Below are positions 22,015 to 34,200 of a stretch of DNA of 64,000 nt, in pieces. Origin of the DNA: Lasioglossum baleicum (lineage: Eukaryota; Arthropoda; Insecta; Hymenoptera; Halictidae); NCBI RefSeq assembly GCF_051020765.1, contig NC_134941.1, forward strand, positions 7,440,001-7,504,000, written 5' to 3'. The notes below the pieces were generated by a model. It saw nothing but the letters and a program-made list of their open reading frames with translations, did not search any database and had not been told where the DNA came from. Each line of letters begins with the position of its first letter. The stretch's first letter is position 1. The translations under genes and the position numbers were made by a program.

Positions 22015-24624
22015 ATGTATTCAACGAAAACTCCTTCCTTAAGAATTGATGAAGCGGATCTCAAGTGCAAAAATGGTTGCGGATTTTATGGAAATGCCGA
22101 ATGGCAAGGTTACTGTAGTAAATGTCATCGAGAATATTTACAAAAACAAAGATCTCAAACAGAGAGTAATGTTTCTGGACAAGGATATGATACGTATGTC
22201 TATTAATTAAATTATAAATCGATACAGTATAATCGACGTCCTTGATAATTAAAAAAATTCAATTTTCTTATATTATAGCTTGTTAGCTAGAGAATGTTAT
22301 AGCTTATCGTTTCTGTATTTTACAGTAATAAATTTTCTATGGCTATATAAAAAGAGCATATCTATCTTTTTACTTCATTGTTTCAATAAATTAATTGTTG
22401 CGTGTCATTGTTTCAAATGATTATATTCATAGATAACATTAATATTTTAGTCAGTCTTTGAATCGGAGTTTGAGTAGCGCTCAACAGAAATATGAAGAGA
22501 AGAAAGTACAACAAGAAAAGAAGTACAAGCTGTTAAACATATCTTTTCGTAAACCGACTACAAAAGGTATATATTTACATTTACTTTTCCTAAATTATTG
22601 AGCAAATGCAAAATTAATATTGTTTTGAGAAGCACAGGGATATCAAGATTATATGACCGAACTGTTAAATGAATTAACCAAAGATAATTCTGATCTGGAA
22701 AAAGTAAAAGCAGAAAATCGTGACCTGATAAGCATGATTGCTAAAACACCAGCGGAAAGAGATGTCAGAAAGTGTATGCATTCTTTTATACTCGATGTAC
22801 TTCAAAATAAGGATGTAAAGAGAATAGAGGAACTTTCGGAGATCATACAAAACTTTTATCAAGTGTTTGCTAAGCGCTTAGAAAATAATCCCAAATATGC
22901 AGGTATTTTAAAACGTTTGCGACAATGTACTCTGTATACATCCACAAAGTAATCATATTAATTATTTCAACATTATTCTAGACATAACACCAGAAATTAA
23001 AGAAAAATTATTAGATTATATTGAACGATATACTATGACTTTACTCTACAGGATACTCTTCTGTCCTCCCTTTACAAATGATGAAGAAAAGGATTTAGCA
23101 ATACAAAACAGGTTTGACTTTATTTAAAACTTCCTGACCAAGACTAAATTTAAACTAAAATACCATATTTTTGTAGAATTCGGCAATTAAATTGGGTCAG
23201 CGGAAAAAATTTAGAATGCAGGATACATGAAACCAGTGCAGAAGTTAGAGAACTTGTCTATAGTTCAATAACAGGTTTGCATATTAAAGCATTCAATCAA
23301 TTTTTGCTGAAATTTCTAGACATTTTTCTAATAAAACTTTCCTATTGTTACAGATTTATTAAACATGGATTCTGTTAAAGCTCCACAAGAAAAACTTTCT
23401 TGCGTTATTTATTGTTGTAGGAATATATTTTTAATGTTGCAACAGTCCGTTGGTGGACCTGCATCGGCAGACGAATTTCTTCCCGCGTTAATTTTCATTG
23501 TTCTAAAAGCCAATCCTGCACGCCTTAAAAGCAACATTAACTTTATTACTAGGTTTTGTAATGCAAGCAGATTAATGACTGGGGAAGGTGGATATTACTT
23601 CACAAATCTGGTACAAGATGATACTTATTTCTTTTTCTTTCATTAAAAATGTGAACTGTAAAATCTAATTGTAAACTGAAAAAAATCATAATTTACAGTG
23701 TTGCGCTGTATCTTTTATTGAAAATTTAACAGCTGCATCATTGAATATGGACGAAAAAGATTTTAATGCTTATATGTCTGGAGAACGTGTACCCGCCAAC
23801 ACTTGGGAATCTGCTCTGATGATATGTGAAGTACATATTATATGTTCAAACTTTGTTATTCTTAACAAATTTCTTTTTCTGTAATGCAATTCGATATTTT
23901 GTAGAGTATACACTTAATGTGCGAAGACATAACACTTCTCGATGAAATGAAAGCAAAAACGACGGAAATGGTGAACGAAACGTTAGATTTAAAAGAAAAG
24001 ATGGTACGATTTCAAGAAGAGATCGAGTCCGAAGTAAACACAGTTTTGGAGAGAACACCATTACTGATTACAAATAGTCAAAGATTGCCAACTAATTTGG
24101 ATTGTGAAGATATAGAAAGTTACCAGTTACCACCTCCGATTATTCCACAAGTAAATCATTTTTGTTAAATTATTGTCCACATTTGTTCCACACAGATTTA
24201 TGAAGAAATTAATGTCAACGATTTCTTTTAGGTTTGTTCTACTACAGTTGCTAATTCCACCCAACAAAACGACATGAGAATCTCTTTAATAGACGATTGC
24301 GTGACACCATCTCCTACTTTCGATTTTCCCTCTTTCATGGGCGATGATAGTTTCGACGTGAGCAAAGCGGAGGATGAAACTAGTCTCATAAGCTTAGATG
24401 GACAATGTGATTTTGATGTCCAGCAAGAGAAAACTTCAAATGAATTATTAGTACCAACTAATTTACATTTAGCTTCTGCAGCAGAACCGGAAAAGGAAGA
24501 TTATCACGGGTTTACTGAACAGGGTTCGAACATACCCACAATTCCATGCAACACTGGGGACTTATCCCTTAATTCTACAGAAACCGATTGTGAAAATTTT
24601 TCGAGCTATTTCCATAATGTATAA
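22015..24624 (+). CDS. Rabex-5: Rabex-5 (Rab5 guanine nucleotide exchange factor)
   Basis: Exons join(22015..22193, 22451..22566, 22633..22902, 22982..23111, 23177..23274, 23354..23610, 23699..23830, 23905..24150, 24232..24624) give 606 aa. An A20-type zinc finger at the N-terminus has C18, C22, C34 and C37 (ubiquitin binding in the family). A helical segment and VPS9 domain follow, with FCPPFTNDEEKDLAIQ, SADEFLPALIFIVLKANP, FITRFCNASRLMTGEGGYYF. The catalytic Asp is about 304 and the Tyr 345/346. After VPS9 comes a coiled-coil stretch (ETLDLKEKMVRFQEEIESEV) and QLPPPIIPQ, then an insect-type acidic tail rich in Asp and Ser. The protein activates Rab5 on early endosomes. The exon 3 acceptor was chosen as GAGAAG|CA because the nearby CACAG|GG would break the frame; this join is the least certain. 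Its 3' end faces that of NDUFAF6. Confidence 0.93.
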
Positions 24625-25033
24625 AATACATTGTTCAAATGAAACACGATTTGTAAACAATGTTTTATCTTTACGTGTAACCCTTGCAGTGATACTAGTG
24701 AAACGCTATGGTTGTAATGTAAATAACATTAGATAATTTAAAAATATAAATTTAAATACGAATAGAAGCTATTAGAAAAATTAATTTATTGACTATCAAT
24801 AATTTATGTATTAAAATAATTTCGTACAACAGATTTATGTACCCCCTCTCTCTATTATTTTATTTTTTACATTTATTTCAAACACATAAAGGTAGCTGTT
24901 TCAAATTAATTTCAATGTAATTAATTATCTACATATAAATAAATAATTTAAATTCTACTTATCAATAGGATACCAATGTACATTTATCTTCCTATCAATA
25001 GATAGTTATATATGCACTTTTAAATATTACACA
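24625..25033. other. tail-to-tail spacer of Rabex-5 and NDUFAF6
   Basis: It contains poly(A) signals in both directions: AATAAA at 24938 on the plus strand and TTTATT at 24859 and 24872 for the minus strand. The two 3' UTRs therefore probably overlap. Nothing else was seen. Confidence 0.55.
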
Positions 25034-26412
25034 TCACTTGTTCAATAAATTCCATTTGTGGAGGAACACGTGTAGAGCTAGTAAATTATTCCTTCTTTGC
25101 AATTTTGTATCAAATATATTATAATCTACTTTATTTAATCTTTTTAAATAATTGTATAGACAGGCTTTCGTTAAAAAGACATACTGCGTGTAATCATGGT
25201 CTATCTCTCTTGTCATAGACATCGCCTGTAAACCATACAAATGGTTTGAATTAGAATTCACACAGTAATATATCCATTTTTCAAAGTATCTCATGATTTA
25301 ATTTGATAAAGTATTTACCATGTTTAAATGTTGTGTTCCAAAAAAAACAATATCATATATCGCATTTTTCAGATCTTGACTGACTTCACCCTGAAATATA
25401 GCTTCTGTAGAAACACCATGTTTCATTAAAATATCTTGTGGCAGCATGTTTACTCTATTTTTGGCATTATGAGGAACAGATCGAATTATATTAATTATGC
25501 CATGTCCTTTCCCCAAATGAGTAACTGCATGTTCTGCTGTAACACTATGAGTACTATGCGCTTCCAATATTAGGTAATAAATAGAAGAAGTACTACATTC
25601 TGCATATTTTTCTAATGCACGCATATCAAGAAACGTATGATTTCTTAAATGTTCTAAACGAACATCTATCAGTCGTCTGAAATGTTCTATGGACAAGGAA
25701 TGGTTTTCTAGAATCTGTAGATGTAAACCATAACTTTAACGTCAAATTGATAATGTAGCATATTATAGATTTGATAAATTGCAAAATCATACCCTAGCTA
25801 ATTCCAGCAGGACAGGACTTCTTGGAGGTTTTCCCTTAAATGTACTATTCAATGCATTACTCCAAAATTTCAATCTCATTTCTCCTATTTTATGGTCGTG
25901 TATATGATCTTGTACTTGAGCCACTTCCACATTAAATGCTCGAATTGCGAATACAGCTGATCTAACTGCAGGTACTAGCGCTAATGTGCACAGAAAATTT
26001 TCGTAGTCATGCTTTCTGAAAAACAATTCAAATGATGATGGTAATGCACTTAACATTTGACATTGTTTTTATTTAAAAAGTATTTCATTATTTGATAAAA
26101 ACCCAGTTTCATTACAGAATCTCAACATTTATTTTATCATTAAACTGTTATCTTAATTTGTACGTTTCGAAATTCAATTATCCTTTATATTCTATGTTAA
26201 ATAATTAAGATCAAAGTTTATAAAAGTTATATTACTTTGAGGCAAGTAGCAGTGTCGAGAAATTTCATTCATTTGTTATTATTTGTCAGTATATACCTAA
26301 CTAAGTCAAAACAATATTCAGCCGGCGTTTGTTTTGTGGCTACATTTGAATACTTTGAAATGTGTAAGAACGTAATTCGACGAATAACATTCAGTAAATT
26401 TCGTCCGTTCAT
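25034..26412 (-). CDS. NDUFAF6: NDUFAF6, mitochondrial complex I assembly factor (squalene/phytoene synthase-like)
   Basis: Exons complement(join(25034..25225, 25319..25714, 25793..26015, 26297..26412)) give 308 aa (about 330 in human). Family landmarks in order are AEYCFDLVRKHDYENFLC across the exon 1-2 join, AVFAIRAFNVEVAQV, IGEMRLKFW, FLDMRALEKYAECSTSSIYY, HAVTHLGKGHGIINIIR, MLPQDILMKHGVS and LNKVDYNIFDTKLQRRN. The N-terminus (MNGRNLLNVIRRITFLH) is basic and looks like a mitochondrial presequence. The ATG at 26412 is the only suitable one; the upstream in-frame stretch has no ATG. The protein belongs to the prenyl-transferase-like fold but in animals acts in early assembly of the complex I Q-module (sicily in Drosophila). 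About 55 bp upstream of the ATG is ATGGCGGC (26468-26475), a YY1-like core common in promoters of nuclear mitochondrial genes. Confidence 0.94.
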
Positions 26413-26762
26413 ACTGAACTTTCTTATGTTCTTCACGTTGTACGTGTATAGTTCGGCCAAAACAACAATGGCGGCTTACCGTATGATCTATTTACATATA
26501 TATATACTGATATATATATATGGAATCTGGGTCACGTTGTAAGAATTCTATCTTTCATTGGACCATTTCGCGCGGGAACAAATTCAAAAAAATTATAGGC
26601 GTACTTACTACTTACATTGGCCCTGTTTTGCTACTGCGGTTTTCAAAACTAAAGAACAAGTAAGATCAACTATATGCAATCAAATGTCTCTTGCGAAACA
26701 TGGTAAAAAACAATTTCCGTATATATATATATATATATACAGGATGTTCCAAAATATCGTAC

Positions 26763-26955
26763 TTCATTGAAATAACTTTTTCCTTTGCGAAAATATTCTT
26801 TGCGGCTTTATTAACGAAAAACACGGAACAATTAGAGTGCGGCTATTATGTAGAAATCCATCCGCACTCTGATTGATCCGTGTTTTTCGGTAACAACTCC
26901 TGAACAAAGCCGCGGAGAATATTTTCGCAAAGGAAAAGATTACTTCAAATGACCT
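26763..26955. mobile_element. ~190-bp fold-back element
   Basis: The left arm, with CTTTGCGAAAATATTCTTTG, CGGCTTTATTAACGAAAAAC and ACGGA, pairs with the right arm TCCGTGTTTTTCG...AAAGCCGC...ATATTTTCGCAAAGG. An inner pair, AGAGTGCGG (26834-26842) and CCGCACTCT (26862-26870), closes the centre. An (AT)n run and TACAGGATGTTCC precede it. The family is unknown. It lies in the NDUFAF6/V-ATPase divergent spacer. Confidence 0.75.
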
Positions 26956-27158
26956 CAGGAATCACCCCTGCCAAGGGCATAACATTTTTTTCAGACACCT
27001 TGCATACTGTGATTGTGATGATCATGTAGGTCACAGCGTATAAAAGTATTATAGATAGGTATATCACTTTTCAAGTGCATATGTGCTGTCACCTGGTGGG
27101 ACTAGTAATAAACATACGTTCCGTTTCGTACAACAGTTTCATGCCGACATGAATAATA

Positions 27159-27774
27159 CCCCGACGGCACACCGGCTCGGTTTCAGCCTGGCCCCTGTGC
27201 ACAAAAGGGCGCGTTTTCCGCCTGCCGAGGGCTCGAGCCCAGGGCCTGCCGGCCGGGCTAGGATTCAGCCGATTTGCAAGATTGCAAGGGTGCGGGATTC
27301 GCGTTCTCATTGCGTGATAATACAAACACGGGTTTTTTCAGTAGTCAAAAACGCCAAATAAAGGTCAATCTAGGCAGCAATCGCCCTCAAAGGTCTTATT
27401 TATTAACTTATTATACTTTTGTCGGTAACAAGGGAGACTGCTACGCATTTGCAAAGTACTGCCACATTGATGCGACCCGCCCTGTGTCGCGCATGCGCGA
27501 GAAAAGTTGGGCCCAATCGAAGCACTGATTGGCCACATTAGTGTGATACCGTGCTGCCCTCTCAAAAACAGGCTGAATCCCAGCCCGGCCGTCAGGCTCT
27601 GGGCTCGAGCCCCCGGCAGGTGAAAATCGCGCCCTTTTGTGCACAGGGGCCAGGCTAAATCGTCCTGATTTGGTCTCAACGCTGAGCCAAGCATTGCGTT
27701 AGCCCGTAACGTGTCGGGCTGGGGCTCGGCTAGCTGGGTCCGGCGGTGGGCTCGGGCAGACTGTGCTGTCGGGG
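27159..27774. mobile_element. 616-bp GC-rich element with long inverted ends and TA flanks
   Basis: TA|CCCCGAC begins it and GTCGGGG|TA ends it. Long arms (about 27186-27272 and 27565-27650, sharing AGCCTGGCCCCTGTGCACAA and GGGCTCGAGCCC) are inverted copies. The right side holds about 100 bp more than the left, between the tip and the shared arm. The GC content contrasts sharply with the AT-rich flanks. There is no conserved coding. The TA target suggests a Tc1/mariner-type origin. Confidence 0.78.
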
Positions 27775-28228
27775 TATATATACACATCATTTAATTTCCG
27801 ACTGATACAATATTTATTAATCTATACATAAATCCTAAAGTCTAATTATATATAATAAATTATGGTGGACAAACATTTCGGTGGTTTCCAATTCAAGTTC
27901 CCGAACTGTCGGCTGTCGCTAGTGGTGTTCTTGGGCGTTAACAAAAAAATGTGAGAATCGATATGTGTACCATCAATTTATGGTTTATGGCCACCTTACC
28001 TCGTGACTTGTTCATTGATTATTAGTCACATACAGTCACATAGAAGAAATCACGAGATTGGTTCCTTCGTTCAACGTTGATCGAAAGAGAATTGTGCTAC
28101 ATTAGTGGATTATTAATACAAGTCTACACTTATTTCTCTGCGCTGACTTCTGTTCGAAAGAGCGAAGTCTTTTTCGTAGATTCAATTAATTTAATGTGAA
28201 AATAGCTGCGGCTTAATCAAAATCAAAT

Positions 28229-31200
28229 ATGGGTTCGCTTTTTCGAAGCGAGGAGATGACCTTGTGTCAACTCTTTTTGCAAAGTGAAGCAGCTTATGCT
28301 TGTGTCTCGGAACTTGGAGAATTGGGACTTGTACAATTTCGAGATGTAAGTTTCGTATTTTAATATTAATTAGACGTGTGTTTTCGGTATGACACTTAAT
28401 GTATACTGTTCTGCAACAAAATTTGTTATAGAACGCTGATATACAGATTCAATTAATAGTTTTGAATTTATGTTATATTTAAAGCGGATATGTTGTCCGA
28501 AAATACATCATTCCTACTATTTTTTACAATTACTTTTGGTATATGTATCAGTCACAAATTTCAAATCAATTTTTAAATACGCTCCTATTTGATTATCCAG
28601 AAAATTCATATTATTTGATTCTTGTGCTAAAATTTCTTATGTACGTACAAAAAATAGAATATATTCTTAGAGCGAAATCAATTTAAGTTTAGTATCGTTC
28701 TATCCAAATTTGGCATACCAGTGTATGTCATGGGCGTGTGCATTAAGCGATTAATTACTGTCATTGACAGAGAAACTATGCAAAGACAATTGTAATGTTA
28801 ACGTATGGTAAATGTGTTTTACAGAAAACAGATGTACACTTATACACACAGTCAATAAATAGAAAACACTATTATTTAATTATGTAAAAATTAGAAGTTA
28901 TTCAATTTTATAAATGAAAGCATGCAAATTATTTGTTGGTTTTAGTTCTTGAATGTATATAACAGTTTTGCAATATTTTTTCATGGAATATTTTGTTAGG
29001 AGAAAATTTCTTTTATCAAAGTTTAACTCTATTAATGTTATAAAAGAATAATACAATTTTTCTATTATGTTTTTAATTAAATTAAAATACTTTTTAGATA
29101 TCAAGCATTTTATTTGGAAATGTACATCTAACTGTGAAGATAAAATATCTTACACATTGCAATAAATTTGTAAAATAGTAGTTTATTTAACACTAAACCT
29201 ACCACCACCGGTCAAAATGGCCAGATCCAGATTTTTTATTTCACAATTATTGAAATAATAAAAATGATTGTGTAGATATCTTTAGCAGAGCACATATTAC
29301 AATAGGAGCTACAGAAAGTCTAAATAAAATCAATCTTGTCATTTTTATAAGGGCAAAAGTGCCAGTTAATTCTAAATACTACATTTAGTTCAATCAATTT
29401 GCAGTTTACTTGAAATACTCACATTTTGTTGCTAAAAATAATTAATATAAATGCTTTGCTCGTTCCCCATTGTGTGTTATTATATTGGCTTATATTATAT
29501 GTTTAATTAAAAAGTTGTTCCAATGAAAGTGCTTCAGATTCTATTAGAGAAACATTATCATCTGAATAAATAAAATAGTATTAACCAAATGCTTTAATGC
29601 ATTTCTTTTAAATTTACTTCCTACTACTAACATTTCTATTCAAATTATTATTTGATCTGAACATTATAGTCTATCAAGTAATATTTAAACTTAATGTTTT
29701 ATAATATAGTGTTTATATTTAATCAATATAACTTGTTACCAAGCAGAAAGAAATAAGATTTTAAAAACATATGATCTATAGGATTCCAAAGTCCTTCACC
29801 CCCAGAGCTTGTGCCATGCTCCTGGTCCATGTATTCAACATTTTCCATGAAAATAGATCAAACTAACAGATCATTTCAAAAATAGCTGTTCTGTAATTGC
29901 ATCACGAATGATACACATTTGATAAAACTACCTATACATTAGCTAAAGGTTGTAAAGTAGGTGACGTAAACGCAGCTGCGACTTTTAGACTAGACACATC
30001 TGCATAGACACATCTGCACACCAAATCTTGCAGAAGCTGACGGAATTGCTACATCAAATATAGATTTTGGACTCCTCTGAACAGCAACTACATATACATA
30101 TTGAACGGTACATTAAGTTCCGTCGCACGATAATTAAGATTGCACTTAAAATTAATTGATATCACAAATCACGATTATAAAGGTTTGAAAACGAGTTAAG
30201 TGTGTAAGCATACACATGCTGGGTTAATATTCTCCGAACGACTCTAACAACTCGGAATAAGCCTCAAGATAAGGAAAGACGTAAATAAAAATTTCAAGAA
30301 TTGATATTGATTGATGACGCGCACTTATTTTAAGACAGGAGGGGAGTATTGAGAAGTTTAGAACGCTAAAGATAAGACGATTTTTGCGACGTCTTCTTGG
30401 AGAAACTATAGAGTGATTCTATTTGAAATTTTTCGGATAATTACTTCCATATTCAAGGAACATGCACTAATTTTTTCGTTGCAAAATATATGCTAGAAAT
30501 ATATAAATATGCAATTGCGTAGTCTTTAAGTTTTGCCAGAAATGAATAATATTTTGAATTCTTACATTATCAATAAACCTAAAGAACTAGAAGAAAATAA
30601 AAAATTAATAGGTCTTTGAATGGGAATTTACGATTTTGGTCTGAAATTCTTGCGTAAAAAATTGTTTCTTTATAAACATTTTGTACTATGTATTTTTTAA
30701 ATACAGTAAAAATTATTCCTACAATATCAACTTGGACTTTTTTTCTGTTTTGATTATTCGATTTTGTAACTGAATATGTATAATTATAATAATGTTTAAT
30801 TATTCTATTTTCAGCTCAATCCTGATGTCAATGCTTTCCAACGAAAGTTTGTCAACGAAGTACGCCGCTGCGATGAGATGGAACGTAAATTACGTTATTT
30901 GGAAAAAGAGATTAAAAAAGATGGTATACTAATGGTAGATAGCGGGGAGAGTCCAGAAGCTCCACAGCCTCGGGAAATGATAGATCTCGAAGCAACGTTT
31001 GAGAAACTCGAAAATGAGTTGCGAGAAGTGAATCAAAATGCGGAAGCTCTCAAACGAAATTTCTTGGAATTGACCGAGTTAAAGCACATACTCAGGAAGA
31101 CCCAAGTTTTCTTCGATGAGGTAGGAGAAGAACCCTTTCAATCTATTTTTACAATATAACAAAAATTTTGACTTTATAACTGTTTTTGCAATTTACATTA

Positions 31201-34200
31201 ACAGAAATACAGTATTTTTTATGACATAGGCTGTATATATAATAATCAAATTGAGGTAGAGTGAAACATACAACTTTTTCAGTTAAAAAGAGAGAGATAG
31301 TTCATCTCTTCAGTTTCGAAGAGCTATTTATACTGAATATATTTTACTACAGGATGTTCAGAAGCATATAAAATGCACATAGGTCTTATTTTGATAATTT
31401 TAAACATATTTATTTTTCACTAAAATGTTTCGATTTCTTATTGTAATAACAAAATTGACAAAAAGTATGTCCACATTTTAGAATGGATTGTATTGATAAT
31501 TTTGAGAAGTATCTCTTCTGGCATTTTCGTAATGATAAAAATCATGGGATTAAAAGAATACATGATTTTGTTATTTGAAACATTTTAATTAGACACGTGG
31601 TCAAATGTGTTAAAATTCGCGCAAAAGACAATCGGTTTACGGAGTATACCATACAGTATTACCAGAACCCTGTATGTATATAGATTTTGAAGTTGTCATA
31701 ATAATTTTTGTTTAGTGGTAAAGAATATTGTACTTGTGTTTTATATACATGTACACGTGTAACTGTTTTTTGTATTGTCCTTTGTTGGAAATCGTTTTTA
31801 TTATAAAAAGAAAAATCCTGCTTTATAATTATTTTCCGAGCGGAAATGTTTATACGTTTATATTAAACATAGGTCTGTATTTACAGTATTTTATCGAGCA
31901 AAATTAATGAATTAATAGTTTCGAGTTCCTAGTGAAATGTTTGAAATGAAAGCAAATCTTTGACAAAATATAATAAAATACAATACTGGGAAACATATAA
32001 ATTTTTCATTACATTTATTAGACATAAAGTCAAGGATCATCCTTGGAAGGTAATTTACTATATTGATTATTAATCATTTTACATTATGTCATCAAATCGG
32101 AAATTATTCGAGAAAATAGAAATTTCATATGCACTAGCTTAATTCAGAACGTCCAGTCATCATTTTTATTATTTAGGGTATCCTACAGATACAGATCAGA
32201 GAAAAACAATTACATTTAAATGAAATTTGAATATAGATTGTTCATGTGCAACTGATAGAAAATTCAATAAATACTGATAGTATTCTATAGTACAATGTTA
32301 AGTCGTGTCATTTACAATTGTCATTTTTATTGGTTGAAATAAAAACAGTAAGCTTTATTTAATCAAGTTAAACATGCACCATTAGCTATAATTGATTTTT
32401 TTCCAATAAAATACCAACTAATATATTTTACTTTTATAAAAACTATTGGCTTGAAAGTGATGGAATATGCCAGTTACATGAATTAAATAAAAATTATTTT
32501 ACTGAGGATACAGCTCTCTATTTTGGCTTACAAAAGCGACAATTTAACATGATACAACTTAACACTTCGCACAACCAAATATATAAATATATATTCTTAT
32601 TATTAAAATACTAACAATTAGTCTAATAAAATTTAGGAAGTGCACACTTTTGACACATATAATTCTATGATTAATCATTTGTTGATGCAAGTATAGCATT
32701 GTAAGCTATACAAACAATTAAAGTGCATGACAATGGAAATTGTGCAATATGTGTCTAATAATAATGCCTTCTTTGCAATTGCTTTGCGATTTTATAAAAC
32801 AGTGCAACTTTATATTACACAATATGAGAGAATAATGATTTAAAGAGAATTTTAAAACATGCTAATAATACTAAGTCAAGAGACCGTTGAGATTAGAAAG
32901 TGTTTGTTTTGTGTTACTAATAATAATGTTGAGTGATTTTAGGACTATTAATGTGTTAGTGTTGCCAACTAACCAAGTTGCAGAATTGCAAAAGACACAA
33001 GTCACTATTCAAGCCCTATCTCCCTGTAGCCCTTGTGTTGTATTCTTACAATACAAAGTCGAAAAAAATTGCAACAAAACTACATTCGTAATTATCTTTT
33101 AAGTGTTTGTTATTCGTTGATAATACATGCATCAAAAACATTTTGCATTCAGGTATTAAGTGTGTAAGTGCAAGTGATATCACATTAATTTTTTCAAGTT
33201 CAAATCTTTGTGTTTTAAAAAGTTCTCTGGGTCTGTATGTGACAGTATTAAGTTGCACCTTTAGAATTTGTTGTTTCAGAGGTAATATATGTAAATGTTC
33301 CTTAGTAAAATTGTTACATGTAATTCTTTACTATCTACAATATCATGCATTCAGTTTATTAAATTGAAGCGTTAATATTTTAGTATATATCCATTCTGTT
33401 ATTCGTAACTACCTGTAATAATCATTTCCTTTTATAAACAAAATGTCTTCGTTCATTGAGTCCCAATAAATTTACATAAACTTAGTAAATGATCATTTAT
33501 GTAAAGAAAATCCAAGAGAAGTAAATATTAAAGCAGCCGTAGTCATATTCAGAACATAATTTGTATAACGGGGAGATGGAGATACAAAAGAGAAAATATT
33601 TATCTTAGAGTGAGATTTCTGTTATGTATAATGTGTCTTATAATTTGTAACACATTTTGCAGCTACCAATGTCTTACATAGAATGTGCAGGGTATAAAAA
33701 ACTTTGTCAAGGAAACATTACCAATTAATTCATGAACAAAAGAATACTATACTGGTGTACTTTACATTAAAGCTTTCTTAATCAGTTATAACTGGAGTCT
33801 AAATATTAGAAAATAGATTTGAAATATTGGAGAATAATGAATGTCATATTTTTCACCACTTCAAATAGAAATTACTAGAGGTGTGCTGTGGCCTGACAAT
33901 CGGGTACCTTACATTTTTGGGTTCTCGCACACCTCTGGTATAATTACGGTTTGCATAAATAAATCATTATTGATTTAATTTGATTTGGTAACACTTTAAT
34001 AGAATATTTATTGTTTCTGTAATATCTAGTATAACATTTTATCACGTTAGTAGTAGGTCTCTGTTTATATAACGAGTTTCTTTATGATTATTCATAACAC
34101 ATACTGATATAATTTACCTGAAAGACCTATAGACATTCTGCATATGAGTACATTACATCGAATTCTTTGTATGATAATCTTTTAAATTATTGATAGTCGT

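Noticed and set aside
22638..22640. Rabex-5 exon 3 acceptor at CACAG|GG
   Set aside because: It would shift the frame of the conserved helical segment. GAGAAG|CA at 22633 keeps the frame.
26413..26460. A longer N-terminus for NDUFAF6
   Set aside because: The upstream in-frame stretch begins with TTG, not ATG. The ATG at 26412 gives a good presequence.
27083..27790. Several 70-140 aa frames on both strands
   Set aside because: They fall in the GC-rich inverted-repeat element, where stop codons are rare. The frames are mirror images of the two arms and match no family.
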